A stretch of 64,000 bases of DNA from Thermococcus onnurineus NA1 (GTDB taxonomy: Archaea > Methanobacteriota_B > Thermococci > Thermococcales > Thermococcaceae): NCBI RefSeq assembly GCF_000018365.1, contig NC_011529.1, forward strand, positions 1 to 64,000, written 5' to 3'. Shown one piece after another: positions 55,623 through 64,000 of this stretch. The position numbers were made by a program, and so were the translations under genes. The notes under the pieces are model-generated. The model saw only the letters and a program-made list of their open reading frames with translations, searched no databases and had not been told where the DNA came from. The number at the start of each line of letters is the position of its first letter. Position 1 is the stretch's first letter.

Positions 55623-56777
55623 TCAGGCCTTAAGCTTTTCTATGACCACCCTCAGGTTGTCGAGCATCTCCCTTATGTCGTCGAATGTCATGTAGCCCAT
55701 GTTTCCAATCCTGAATGTCTTTTCAGCGACGCTTCCATAGCCCTTGGCGAGCTCAAAGCCCCTCTCGCGCATGGCGTTGTAGACGTCAACGCCCTTCATT
55801 CCCTCAGGAACGACGACGGCAGTGATGGTTGGGCTCTCGTAGCCTGGCTCGGCGAGGATTCCGAGGCCCATCTCCTTGACGCCCTCGCGTATCATCTCAC
55901 TCCTCTTCCTGTACATATCGAGCCAGGCACCTTTGCCGCCCATCTTCTCGATTATCCTGAGGACGACGTTGAGGCCAAATATCTGTGGGAGTGGTGGAGT
56001 TGAGGGTGTTCCCTTCTTCTTCTCGTTGAACTTCTTGTAGAGCGGCAGGTCGAAGTACCAGCCGCGCTCGGGCATCCTCTCGGCGATCTCAAAGACTCTC
56101 TCACTAACGGCGGCAACCGCTAATCCTGGTGGAACACCGAAGGCTTTCTGGCTGCTCGCGAAGACCAAATCGATGCCCCACTTGTCGAACTTGATGTCCG
56201 CTCCGCCCATGGCAGAGACGGCATCGACGAAGAGGAGTTTGTCGTGCTCCTTGACGACCTTAGCAAGCTCCGGAAGCGGGTTAAGAACACCAGTGCTCGT
56301 CTCGTTGTAGGTTATGGTGACTGCGTGAACGTCAGGGTTCTTCTTGAGGACTTCATCAAGCTCCTCTGGCTTGATGGCCTTTCCAGGCTCCTTTTCAAAT
56401 ACAATGGCTTCCCTTCCGTTAGCATTGACGACGTCAGCAAAGCGCTTTCCAAACGCGCCAATGATCGTGACGAGAACTTTTCCACCGCGCGGGATGGTGT
56501 TTCTCACAGCGGCCTCCATGAAGCCAGTTCCAGAGCTCGGGAAGAGGATTATCTCGCCTTTATCGGCCTCGAGGAAGGCCTTGAGCCTGTTGAGTGTATC
56601 AACGTGAGCCTCCTTTGCCTCAGCCGAGCGGTGGCTGAACATCTGGACGCTCATTATCGCGAGAACCTCCGGGAAACAAGCAACAGGACCTGCTGTGAAG
56701 AGCTTGTACTTCGGCCTGACTATTTCATAAAGCTCCCTGTAAGCTTCCTCATACTCCATGTCGAACCTGAGCTCCAT
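55623..56777 (-). CDS. Alanine-glyoxylate / serine-pyruvate-type aminotransferase
   Basis: 384 residues, PLP-dependent class V aminotransferase. YKLFTAGPVACFPEVL, PSSGTGFMEAAVRN and SQKAFGVPPG with Lys211 as the PLP lysine match AGT/SPT and phosphonate-like transaminases. May convert glyoxylate to glycine or make serine. The start is ATG 56777, with GGTGATG upstream; TATA TTTTTATATTTCC (about 56805-56815) places the transcript start near 56787, so the longer frame to 56918 is rejected. Confidence 0.87.
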   Translation of the reverse strand: MELRFDMEYEEAYRELYEIVRPKYKLFTAGPVACFPEVLAIMSVQMFSHRSAEAKEAHVDTLNRLKAFLEADKGEIILFPSSGTGFMEAAVRNTIPRGGKVLVTIIGAFGKRFADVVNANGREAIVFEKEPGKAIKPEELDEVLKKNPDVHAVTITYNETSTGVLNPLPELAKVVKEHDKLLFVDAVSAMGGADIKFDKWGIDLVFASSQKAFGVPPGLAVAAVSERVFEIAERMPERGWYFDLPLYKKFNEKKKGTPSTPPLPQIFGLNVVLRIIEKMGGKGAWLDMYRKRSEMIREGVKEMGLGILAEPGYESPTITAVVVPEGMKGVDVYNAMRERGFELAKGYGSVAEKTFRIGNMGYMTFDDIREMLDNLRVVIEKLKA

Positions 56778-56941
56778 CAGCATCACCTCGGCGGGGGTTG
56801 GAAGGGAAATATAAAAATGGTTCGTTAGTCCCTTCACGTGGCTTATCGAAGCTATGTTCGTTTCGCCGGCAATAAAATGAAGAATTTTCGACCTAGCCAA
56901 GACTTTTAAAAGTTCCACCCTAACGTTTAGAAGGGGGTTTG

Positions 56942-58108
56942 ATGGAACGCAAACGCCTGGCTGGAATAATCCTGCTCATCATCTCTGCCTTCACAGGAAC
57001 GATAGCTTTCCGCCTCGCGACTCCGGCGATAGCCTTCTATACAAGGAACATTCTCCAGGCCTCAATGCTTTCGGTCTCCATTGTTTCCATGTCATTTGTC
57101 CTGGCAAGGGCATTTTCGTCTGTTCTTGGTGGTCTCGCCCTTGAGAGAGGCAGGAAGCTCGTTTACATAGGAGCACTGGCTATGATTGGTAACGCTCTGG
57201 CGGTCCATCTCTACCCCATCACAAGCACCTGGGTTCAGGTGGCCGGAATAAAGCTTCTCAACGGCTTCCTCAATGGATTGAGCTGGCCAATGGCTCAATT
57301 CGTCATAGCAGTAACTACACCAAACGAGATAAGGGCAAGGGTCACATCAATTTACTTCCTCTTTGGCAGTATAGCTTCACTCCTCGGCAACTATGTTTAC
57401 GCCTACACCATTAACCTTGGCTTGTCCGGTCAAATGTGGATTGCCTCTGTATTCTTTGTATTCACCGGCGTGATAATGATCCTTGCCTACTTCCTACTCT
57501 ACGGCTGGATAGTGCCCAAGAGAAAGAAAACGCCCGATGGGGAGAAGCCGAGCCTCAACCCAAAAAGGATTCTCATAATCGCGTCGTTGATGGCGATCAT
57601 AGTTGCCTTTACATCTGGCGAGATAACCTATATCTATGTTTCCGAGGCTTTGGGTATGGACAAAGCTAGGACAGCGATGCTTATTGGATGGGCAGGCTTT
57701 TTATCGGCACTCCTCAGCTACGTCATTTCCTGGCTCGCCGACGTCAGGAGCGAGAGAAGGATGGTTGTTCTGACGTCAGTTATGGCAGCGATCTCCCCAA
57801 TCCTCGCTGCCGTAAAGACTGCTCCGACAGTTTTTCTCGGCATATTTATGGCTCTCTTAGCCTTCCAGAGCTTCAGACCGGTTTCGAGGAAAGTCTTGGC
57901 TTCGTACTACCGCTCTTCGTTGGCTATAGGGGGTGTGAACGGAATTCAGAACCTCTCGACCTTCGCTGGGGGAATGCTCTTCGGCCTGGCCTACTCTCTC
58001 GGGGAGATAAGTGTTGGCGTAACGTTGAACCTCGCCCTGCTTTCCTTCCTGCCGTTTTCACTGGCACTCCTTCGGGAGTCCGTTAAGCTTAAAGGGACTG
58101 GAGAGTAA
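56942..58108 (+). CDS. MFS transporter
   Basis: 388 residues, 12 hydrophobic helices. GGLALERGRKLVYIGALAM follows helix 2 (MFS signature A variant) and LADVRSERRMVVLTSV is the second-half equivalent. Substrate unknown. TATA CTTTTAAAAG (about 56903-56912); predicted start site is in TCTAACGTTTAG-like sequence (dyad 56920-56930). AAGGGGG is the RBS before ATG 56942. The window contains two other MFS genes (8069, 12754). Confidence 0.83.
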   Translation: MERKRLAGIILLIISAFTGTIAFRLATPAIAFYTRNILQASMLSVSIVSMSFVLARAFSSVLGGLALERGRKLVYIGALAMIGNALAVHLYPITSTWVQVAGIKLLNGFLNGLSWPMAQFVIAVTTPNEIRARVTSIYFLFGSIASLLGNYVYAYTINLGLSGQMWIASVFFVFTGVIMILAYFLLYGWIVPKRKKTPDGEKPSLNPKRILIIASLMAIIVAFTSGEITYIYVSEALGMDKARTAMLIGWAGFLSALLSYVISWLADVRSERRMVVLTSVMAAISPILAAVKTAPTVFLGIFMALLAFQSFRPVSRKVLASYYRSSLAIGGVNGIQNLSTFAGGMLFGLAYSLGEISVGVTLNLALLSFLPFSLALLRESVKLKGTGE

Positions 58109-58130
58109 GATGGGGTGACGGGCTTTCCAA

Positions 58131-58196
58131 AACTTTTATAAGCCACTCCACTCGCCTAAGTTTAGGCTTAGCTTACGCTCATTTGGAGGTGAGAGT
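58131..58196 (+). promoter_or_regulatory. rpl10e promoter with start-site dyad
   Basis: TATA AACTTTTATAAG (58131-58141) and the perfect dyad GCCTAA-GT-TTAGGC (58154-58167) at the predicted transcription start, followed by GGAGGTGAG just before the ATG at 58197. Confidence 0.5.
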
Positions 58197-58745
58197 ATGG
58201 GACTGAGACCAGCCAAGATTGATAGGGACGTTGACAAGCCCGCTTACACAAGGAGGGAATACATACGTGGTGCCCCTGGACCGAAGATAACCATCTTCGA
58301 CATGGGCAATCTTTCCGCCGAGTTCCAGTATGAGGTGAGCCTTCACGCTGAGCAGGCCATGCAGATAAGGCAGAACGCCCTTGAGGCCATCCGTATACAA
58401 GTCAACAGGTACCTCCAGAAGAACGTCGGTAGGAGCAACTACCACTTCAAGATAAGGGTCTACCCGTTCCAGGTCCTCCGTGAGAACCCGATGGCTACCG
58501 GGAGGAAGGCAGACCGTTACGGTAACGGTATGCGCAGGCCCTTCGGAAAGCCCATCGGACTTGCCGCTCGCGTCAAGAAGGACCAGAAGATACTCACCGT
58601 CTGGGTCAACGAGGGCCACCTCAAGTTCGCCCTCGAGGCAATGCGCAGGGCTGCCATGAAGCTCCCATACAGCGCCTACTACAGGATCTACGACAAGGAA
58701 GGCAACGACATTACCAGCAAGGTTCTCTCGACCATGAAACGCTGA
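58197..58745 (+). CDS. rpl10e: 50S ribosomal protein L10e (L16-like)
   Basis: 182 residues. Large-subunit protein of the L16/L10e family, near the peptidyl transferase/tRNA site. [40 protein letters not shown] and [21 protein letters not shown] are diagnostic. Strong GGAGGTGAGAGT RBS. Appears to be transcribed alone. Confidence 0.96.
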   Translation: MGLRPAKIDRDVDKPAYTRREYIRGAPGPKITIFDMGNLSAEFQYEVSLHAEQAMQIRQNALEAIRIQVNRYLQKNVGRSNYHFKIRVYPFQVLRENPMATGRKADRYGNGMRRPFGKPIGLAARVKKDQKILTVWVNEGHLKFALEAMRRAAMKLPYSAYYRIYDKEGNDITSKVLSTMKR

Positions 58746-58763
58746 CGCACAACGCTAAAGCGC

Positions 58764-58795
58764 AGCGCTGGAGCGCTTCTTCCTTGCTCCTTTTT
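58764..58795 (+). terminator. Hairpin and T-rich end after rpl10e
   Basis: AGCGC-TGGA-GCGCT hairpin (about 58768-58781) follows the stop, then CTTCTTCCTTGCTCCTTTTTC. Probable transcription end. Confidence 0.45.
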
Positions 58796-58962
58796 CTGTT
58801 CGAGTTTTGCAGTATATTCATAGATGATTATTAACGATGTCGCTCTAATTTTGTGCATAGTGATGATTCCTCACGTGCAAGGGGTGTTGATTTCATTTAA
58901 CTTTAAGTTCGATAAGTCCAAATAATTATTAATACCAACGTCTAAACTTCTTTGGTGGGATG

Positions 58963-60105
58963 ATGGTAAGCTCTCACTTCAGGAACATTCTGCTCAAGCT
59001 TGGCATCCCTGAGGAGCGATTATCGGTCCTCGAGGGTAAGGGGGGCCTCGTCGAAGACGAATTCGAGGGCATCAGATACGTCCGCTTCCGCGATTCTGCC
59101 AAAGGCTTCAGGCGTGGAACTGTCGCCTTCGAGAACGGTGATGTTGTTCTTGGCTTCCCCCACATAAAGCGCATCGTCCAGCTTGAGAATGGGATAAGAC
59201 GTGTCTTCAGGAACAAGCCCTTCTATGTGGAGGAGAAGGTCGATGGATACAACGTTAGGGTCGTTAAAGTGAGAGATAAGGTTCTCGCCATCACAAGAGG
59301 AGGTTTCGTCTGCCCATTCACGACGGAGAGGGTTGAGGACTTCATAAATTTCGACTTCTTCAGGGACTACCCGAACCTCGTTCTGGCTGGGGAGATGGCT
59401 GGACCTGAAAGTCCTTACCTCGTTGAAGGTCCGCCCTACGTGAAGGAGGATATTCAGTTCTTCCTCTTTGACATCCAGGAGAAAGGGGGTGGGAAGAGCC
59501 TTTCCGTAGAGGAAAGGCTGAAGCTCGCTGAAGAATACGGAATTCCCCATGTTGAAGTGTTCGGAGTTTATGATCGACGCCGCATCGACGACCTCTACGA
59601 CCTCATTGAGATGCTCCACAGCGAGAGAAGGGAAGGAATCGTCATGAAGAGCCCCAACATGAAGAGAATCGCGAAGTACGTAACGCCCTACGCCAACATC
59701 AACGATATCAGGATAGGCTCGCATATCTTCTTCGACCTGCCGCATGGCTACTTCATGCAGAGGATTAAACGTCTCGCATTCTACCTCGCGGAGAAGCACG
59801 TAAAGGGCGAGGAGTTCGACGAGTACGCCAAGGCCCTTGGAAAAGCTCTTCTGAGGCCTTTTGTGGAGAGCATCCATGAGGTTGCCAACAGCGGCGAGGT
59901 CGAGGAGGTCTTCACGGTGAGGGTCAAGAACATAACGACCGCCCATAAAATGATGACCCACTTTGAGGGGCTAGGGGTCAAGATCCACATCGAGGACATC
60001 GAGGACTTGAAGAACGGCTACTGGCGGATAACCTTCAAGAGGGTTTATCCTGACGCCACGAGGGAGATAAGGGAGCTGTGGAACGGGCTGGCGTTTGTGG
60101 ATTAA
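58963..60105 (+). CDS. ATP-dependent RNA ligase (Rnl3/Pab1020 type)
   Basis: 380 residues. Nucleotidyltransferase motif I is EKVDGYNVR (Lys92), with motif III-like FFLFDIQ, motif IV EGIVMKSP and motif V-like KYV; the C-terminal domain is the archaeal dimerisation module. Family known from P. abyssi and Methanothermobacter; it ligates and circularises RNA. ATG 58963 follows GGTGG by four bases (a first ATG at 58960 touches the RBS). The TATA box AATTATTAATAC is about 25-30 bases upstream. Confidence 0.9.
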   Translation: MVSSHFRNILLKLGIPEERLSVLEGKGGLVEDEFEGIRYVRFRDSAKGFRRGTVAFENGDVVLGFPHIKRIVQLENGIRRVFRNKPFYVEEKVDGYNVRVVKVRDKVLAITRGGFVCPFTTERVEDFINFDFFRDYPNLVLAGEMAGPESPYLVEGPPYVKEDIQFFLFDIQEKGGGKSLSVEERLKLAEEYGIPHVEVFGVYDRRRIDDLYDLIEMLHSERREGIVMKSPNMKRIAKYVTPYANINDIRIGSHIFFDLPHGYFMQRIKRLAFYLAEKHVKGEEFDEYAKALGKALLRPFVESIHEVANSGEVEEVFTVRVKNITTAHKMMTHFEGLGVKIHIEDIEDLKNGYWRITFKRVYPDATREIRELWNGLAFVD

Positions 60106-60549
60106 TTACTCCTTCTTTTTTGCCAGCGCTGAAGCTTTTGGAGAAAGCTTCACCAAAAGTTGGTAGCTCTCCGACCTTATAATGCTAAGGGGGTTTCTCT
60201 TTTGTGTTTTCGTTGGATTGAAGAGAACAACGATTAAGTACCAGCTTATCCATGGGTTTGCATCTTTTCGACGCCCGAAGGGCGTCCTCTTGAGATAAAC
60301 CTCTTTTTATGAGGGAGTTCCCAGGGCTTCTCTATAATATTGCTCTTGGAATAATAAACCCAAGAAAAAGATTGGCTATGCTTTAATGAGCTACGAACTT
60401 TGATGAAACTTTGTCCTGCAAAGTTTCTTTGCAAAAAATTTGTACACCTCCAAATCCAAAAAAGGGTGGAAGGGTTCGAAAGCCTTTTAAATAGTCTCCA
60501 TAGACCCCACTTCAGCGTTGAAGTTACCATAGCGAAGGATGACGGAAAA
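60106..60549 (+). other. 440-base non-coding gap with three stable hairpins
   Basis: No supported gene. A T-rich terminator (CTTCTTTTTTG) is followed by GAAGCTTT-N5-AAAGCTTC (60131-60151; an alternative CTTTTGG/CCAAAAG stem overlaps it), GACGCCC-GAA-GGGCGTC (60270-60286) and GAAACTTTG-N5-CAAAGTTTC (60405-60427). The TATA box CTTTTAAATAG near 60483-60493 drives the SPOUT gene. Part of this region may encode a structured RNA or a leader. Confidence 0.5.
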
Positions 60550-61320
60550 ATGGCCTGGCACATCTTCATTCCGGATTCGCTACTAGAAGAGACCGATGAC
60601 CCGAAAATCAGGACGTACAAGGTTGGGCAGATAGCAAGGGCAGCAGCAATATTCGGTATCGAGCACATCTGGATTTACAGGGCCGGCGGGAAGGACGGAA
60701 GGTTCATCAAGCTCATCCTCGAGTATGCGGAAACGCCCCAGTACCTCAGGAAGAGGCTCTTTCCCCTCATGCCTGAACTCAAGTACGTTGGCGTGATTCC
60801 CCCGCTCAGAACGCCCCACCACAAGCTCAAAGGCAAGCCCAAGGTTGGAGAAATCCGTGAGGGCTTCGCCTTCAGGAGGGGGCGGAGGGTCTACGCCGAC
60901 ATCGGTCTCGACGAGCTCGCTTTGGTAGGGGGGGACGTTGAGGGGCGTGCAACGTTCAGAATTGTCTCAACGAGACCGCTCAGGGTCATACCAGCGAAGC
61001 CAGAAGAGTACTGGGGATACAGGGTGCACCTCACGAAAAAGTCCTTAGCAAAAACACTTAAAAAGGCCGGGCTTGACTTGGCAATCGCCACCTCCAGGAA
61101 GGGGCAAGACATTCGAGAGGTGAAGCTTCCCCCGCTCGAGGGGGAGGTCGGATTCATCTTCGGCTCACCGAGGAAGGGTGTGATGGAGCTCCTCGGCGAG
61201 GAGGATTATTCCTTTGATCTAATCCTCAACACCATTCCAAATCAGCGGACAGCTACCGTCCGCACCGAGGAGGCCGTGCTGGCCACCCTCGCGGTGTTTA
61301 ATCTCATAAGGAGGGATTGA
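60550..61320 (+). CDS. SPOUT-family RNA methyltransferase (DUF171 / C9orf114-like)
   Basis: 256 residues. [20 protein letters not shown] then [20 protein letters not shown]; the SPOUT knot is near [20 protein letters not shown] and [21 protein letters not shown] small inserted domain (about 80-140) resembles an OB/S1-like fold. This family is a predicted RNA uridine N3 methyltransferase and commonly precedes rpl3. ATG 60550 is the first plausible start after the TATA box; the longer frame upstream holds hairpins and no RBS. Its stop is one base from rpl3. Confidence 0.82.
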   Translation: MAWHIFIPDSLLEETDDPKIRTYKVGQIARAAAIFGIEHIWIYRAGGKDGRFIKLILEYAETPQYLRKRLFPLMPELKYVGVIPPLRTPHHKLKGKPKVGEIREGFAFRRGRRVYADIGLDELALVGGDVEGRATFRIVSTRPLRVIPAKPEEYWGYRVHLTKKSLAKTLKKAGLDLAIATSRKGQDIREVKLPPLEGEVGFIFGSPRKGVMELLGEEDYSFDLILNTIPNQRTATVRTEEAVLATLAVFNLIRRD

Positions 61321-61321
61321 G

Positions 61322-62365
61322 ATGGGAAAAATACACAGGCCAAGGAGAGGTTCACTGGCTTACTCCCCGAGAAAGAGGGCTAAGAGCATAGTTCCGAGAA
61401 TCAGGAAGTGGCCGAAGGACAGTGAGGTCAGGATGCTCGGTTTCGCCGGCTACAAGGCTGGCATGACCCACATCCTCATGATAGACGACAGGCCAGGGCT
61501 CACCAAGGGCAAGGAAATATTCATGCCGGTCACGGTAGTCGAGGTCCCGCCGCTCTTCGTCTACGGCATCAGGGCCTACAGGCAGGGCTACCTCGGACTT
61601 GAGACAGCCACCGAGGTCTGGTTCCACGAGCTCAACGACTACGTCAAGAGGAGGATAAAGACCCTGCCGAAGGACTACAACGAGGAGGCCTTCCAGGCCA
61701 AGCTTGGCCAGCTCGAGGACCTCGTTAACGACGGCGAGATAGTTGACGTTAGGCTTCTCGTCCACACTCAGCCGTGGCTCATCAAGCTCAAGAAGAAGCC
61801 CGAGGTCATGGAGTACGCCATCGGCGGTGACGACGTCAAGGCCAAGTTTGACTACGCCAAGGAGAAGATAGGCAAGGAGCTCCGCGCGAGCGAGGTTCTC
61901 CACGAGGGAGAGCTTCTCGACGTCATAGCAGTCACCAAGGGCAAGGGAACCCAGGGTCCAGTCAAGAGGTGGGGAATAAAGATCCAGTTCCACAAGGCCC
62001 AGAGGGCTGGAAAGGGTAGGCACGTCGGCAACCTTGGTCCATGGCACCCGACCAGGGTCATGTGGACCGTCCCGCAGGCTGGACAGATGGGCTTCCACCA
62101 CAGGACTGAGTTCAACAAGAGGCTCATCGCCATAGGCGAGAACGGCAAGCTCAAGCTCGACGAGAAGAACGAGATAGAGATTACCCCGAAGGGAGGCTTC
62201 CCGCACTACGGCATCATAAGGAGCGACTTCCTCATGATACAGGGTACTATACCGGGTTCCTTCAAGAGGATAATCAGGGTCAGGCCGGCTATAAGGCCGC
62301 CGAAGAAGAAGCCGCCCGTTGAGAGGCCGCAGATAACCTACATCAGTAGGGAATCCAAGCAGTGA
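61322..62365 (+). CDS. rpl3: 50S ribosomal protein L3
   Basis: 347 residues. Core of the large subunit near the peptidyl transferase centre. [54 protein letters not shown] and [19 protein letters not shown]-like region are diagnostic. First protein of the S10/spc-type operon, starting one base after the SPOUT gene. Confidence 0.98.
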   Translation: MGKIHRPRRGSLAYSPRKRAKSIVPRIRKWPKDSEVRMLGFAGYKAGMTHILMIDDRPGLTKGKEIFMPVTVVEVPPLFVYGIRAYRQGYLGLETATEVWFHELNDYVKRRIKTLPKDYNEEAFQAKLGQLEDLVNDGEIVDVRLLVHTQPWLIKLKKKPEVMEYAIGGDDVKAKFDYAKEKIGKELRASEVLHEGELLDVIAVTKGKGTQGPVKRWGIKIQFHKAQRAGKGRHVGNLGPWHPTRVMWTVPQAGQMGFHHRTEFNKRLIAIGENGKLKLDEKNEIEITPKGGFPHYGIIRSDFLMIQGTIPGSFKRIIRVRPAIRPPKKKPPVERPQITYISRESKQ

Positions 62366-62375
62366 GGTGAGATAG

Positions 62376-63143
62376 ATGAAGGTTAAGGTTTTCAATCTCG
62401 AAGGCGAGCCAGTCGAGGAGATAGAGCTTCCAAATGTCTTCGCCACTCCCTTCAGGCCCGACCTCATCAGGAGGGCTGTCATTGCCTCATGGACCCACAG
62501 AATTCAGCCCCAGGGTAGGGACCCGCTCGCTGGAAAGAGAAGGGTCACCGAGAACATCGGAAAGGGCCACGGAATGGCAAGGGTTGAGAGGATAAAGACC
62601 TCTCCGAGGTTTGCCGCCTTCGTCCCATTCGCGAGGGGTGGAAGGAGGACCCACCCGCCAAAGGTCGAGAAGATAATCTGGGAGGACATCAACAAGAAGG
62701 AGCGCAGGCTCGCCATCATGAGCGCCATAGCTGCCACCGCCAACTACGACCTTGTTAGGGCTAGAGGTCACATCGTTGACAACGTCCCGCAGGTTCCGCT
62801 CGTTGTCGTTAACGACCTCGAGAAGGTCTTCAAGACCGCCCAGACTAGGGAGATCTTCAAGAAGCTCGGCGTCTGGGATGACATAGAGAGAGCCAAGAAG
62901 AATACCAAGATAAGGGCCGGTAAGGGTAAGATGCGCGGAAGGCGCTACAAGAAGGCCAAGGGCCCGCTCATCGTTGTCGCCAAGAACGAGGGAATCGTCC
63001 AGGGAGCCAGGAACCACCCGGGTGTTGACGTCGTCACCGTCGAGAACCTCGGCGTCGAGCTGCTCGCTCCGGGTACCCACCCGGGAAGGCTCACCATCTG
63101 GACCAAGGGCGCTATAGAGAGGCTTAGGGAGATTTACGGGTGA
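62376..63143 (+). CDS. rpl4: 50S ribosomal protein L4
   Basis: 255 residues. [20 protein letters not shown] and [20 protein letters not shown] are typical; C-terminal [20 protein letters not shown]. Its loop lines the exit tunnel. GGTGAG lies before the ATG, 10 bases after rpl3. Confidence 0.98.
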   Translation: MKVKVFNLEGEPVEEIELPNVFATPFRPDLIRRAVIASWTHRIQPQGRDPLAGKRRVTENIGKGHGMARVERIKTSPRFAAFVPFARGGRRTHPPKVEKIIWEDINKKERRLAIMSAIAATANYDLVRARGHIVDNVPQVPLVVVNDLEKVFKTAQTREIFKKLGVWDDIERAKKNTKIRAGKGKMRGRRYKKAKGPLIVVAKNEGIVQGARNHPGVDVVTVENLGVELLAPGTHPGRLTIWTKGAIERLREIYG

Positions 63144-63149
63144 TGAGAG

Positions 63150-63410
63150 ATGGACCCATACAAGGTTATTATCAGGCCGGTCGTCACCGAGAAGGCCGTT
63201 GCCATGATCGAGAACGAGAACAAGCTCACCTTCATAGTTGACAGGCGCGCCACCAAGCAGGACATCAAGAGGGCCGTGGAAGCGATGTTCGACGTCAAGG
63301 TCGAGAAGGTCAACACCCTCATCACCATGAGGGGAGAGAAGAAGGCCTATGTGAAGCTCAAGCCTGAGTACAGTGCAAGTGAGATTGCTGCCAGGATAGG
63401 ATTGTTCTGA
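63150..63410 (+). CDS. rpl23: 50S ribosomal protein L23
   Basis: 86 residues. [20 protein letters not shown] and [18 protein letters not shown] are characteristic. It sits near the exit tunnel and contacts SRP. Spaced six bases after rpl4 in the ribosomal operon. Confidence 0.98.
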   Translation: MDPYKVIIRPVVTEKAVAMIENENKLTFIVDRRATKQDIKRAVEAMFDVKVEKVNTLITMRGEKKAYVKLKPEYSASEIAARIGLF

Positions 63411-63423
63411 CGGGGTGAGTGAG

Positions 63424-64000
63424 ATGGGAAAGAGTTTGATTCAGCAGAGGAGAGGTAAGGGAACCACGACCTTTAGGGCCCCCTCCCACAGGTACAGGGG
63501 TGCCGTCAGGTACGTTCCGCTCAACCTGACAAAGGAGAAGACCCTCGTCGGTAAGGTCGTTGAGATACTCCACGACCCTGGAAGGACCGCTCCAGTGGCT
63601 CGCGTCAAGTTCGAGAACGGCATGGAGAAGCTCATTATCGCTCCCGAGGGAATCCTCGTCGGTGAGGAGATTGCCATAGGGCCGAACGCTCCAATCAAGA
63701 TAGGCAACACCCTCCCGCTTGCCATGATACCAGAGGGAAGCTATGTCTATGACATAGAGGGAACCCCTGGAGACGGCGGTAAGTACGTTCGCGCTGGCGG
63801 TGTCTACGCCCTCGTCGTCAGCAGGGAGAAGGACAAGGTCATCGTCCAGCTCCCGAGCGGCGAGCTCAAGCAGTTCAACCCAATGTGCAGGGCCACCATT
63901 GGTGTCGTTGCAGGTGGTGGTAGGCTCGAGAAGCCTATCGTCAAGGCAGGAAAGGCATACTACATCGCCAAGGCGAGGAACAGGTTCTGGCCGAAGCCGA
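63424..64000 (+). CDS. rpl2: 50S ribosomal protein L2 (5' part, continues beyond window)
   Basis: Partial, about 192 residues visible. [40 protein letters not shown] and the SH3/RNA-binding region [18 protein letters not shown] are typical; the C-terminal part is cut by the window end. GGTGAGTGAG precedes the ATG. Confidence 0.97.
   Translation, partial: MGKSLIQQRRGKGTTTFRAPSHRYRGAVRYVPLNLTKEKTLVGKVVEILHDPGRTAPVARVKFENGMEKLIIAPEGILVGEEIAIGPNAPIKIGNTLPLAMIPEGSYVYDIEGTPGDGGKYVRAGGVYALVVSREKDKVIVQLPSGELKQFNPMCRATIGVVAGGGRLEKPIVKAGKAYYIAKARNRFWPKP

Noticed and set aside
59020-59961. Minus-strand frame of 313 codons
   Set aside because: Antisense to the RNA ligase with an intact KVDG motif.
60401-60430. 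C/D box small RNA around TGATGAAA
   Set aside because: A C-box-like TTGATGA is present, but no suitably spaced D/D' boxes (CTGA); the sequence is better explained as a 9-bp hairpin.
60400-60549. N-terminal extension of the SPOUT methyltransferase
   Set aside because: The extra 50 residues lie over a perfect hairpin and upstream of the TATA box, without RBS; the family begins at MAWHIF.
61352-62482. Long antisense frame opposite rpl3
   Set aside because: rpl3 is unmistakable; strong codon bias of ribosomal genes often leaves the antisense strand open.

Overview
The window is chromosomal DNA of a hyperthermophilic euryarchaeon of the order Thermococcales, most probably a Thermococcus species. 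The evidence is a family B DNA polymerase of the 9N/KOD/Vent type, a SurR-type promoter site, a sulfhydrogenase II plus NfnI locus, the PsmA-SBDS-exosome operon, a methylmalonyl-CoA decarboxylase operon, and a broken gene carrying the Thermococcales-only CGP-CTERM tail. Coding density is high, promoters are archaeal (BRE/TATA) with short leaders, and many starts are preceded by GGTGR a few bases upstream. I saw no rRNA, tRNA or CRISPR array.

Layout. 0-4 kb: polB with a 535-residue intein. 4-9.3 kb: HAD phosphatase, TOPRIM/DUF2391-like pair, secreted S-layer-like protein, MFS transporter. 9.3-15.2 kb: multidomain DHH phosphoesterase, small proteins, a broken PEGA/CGP-CTERM gene, a PadR-regulated MFS exporter with a double operator, thioesterase, DUF2240 protein. 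15.2-19.7 kb: tungstate transporter tupABC, nicotinamidase, AI-2E family membrane protein. 19.7-23.9 kb: an accessory stretch with three frameshifted genes around iorA. 24-31.2 kb: MazG-like and HIT proteins, then psmA-SBDS-rrp4-rrp41-rrp42, SepF, ZPR1 and DUF365 proteins. 31.2-36.8 kb: homoserine dehydrogenase, a four-CBS protein, mmdADCB. 36.9-41.4 kb: aIF2beta, MCM (with an intein splitting Walker A) and GINS51. 41.5-46.7 kb: phosphodiesterase, unknown proteins, RtcA, an AT-rich orphan membrane protein, TatD hydrolase, Pbp11. 46.8-53.1 kb: sulfhydrogenase operon divergent from NfnI, with a SurR-like site between. 53-58 kb: archaeal asparagine synthetase, a minimal PilT-like ATPase, aminotransferase, MFS. 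58-64 kb: L10e, RNA ligase, a hairpin-rich gap, SPOUT methyltransferase and the start of the large ribosomal operon (L3, L4, L23, L2).

How it fits together. Replication (PolB, MCM, GINS), RNA decay and protein turnover (exosome, SBDS, proteasome), translation and ferredoxin/NAD(P)H/H2 redox metabolism dominate. Between these intact core genes lie accessory gaps with broken open reading frames. Each break can be explained by a one-base indel, mostly in short homopolymers, which points to selective decay of secreted and membrane proteins rather than uniform sequencing error. The most unusual items are the two replisome inteins (the MCM one contains an HTH-like segment), the overlapping PadR palindromes, the SurR-like site, the TOPRIM-membrane pair and the structured gap before the SPOUT methyltransferase.
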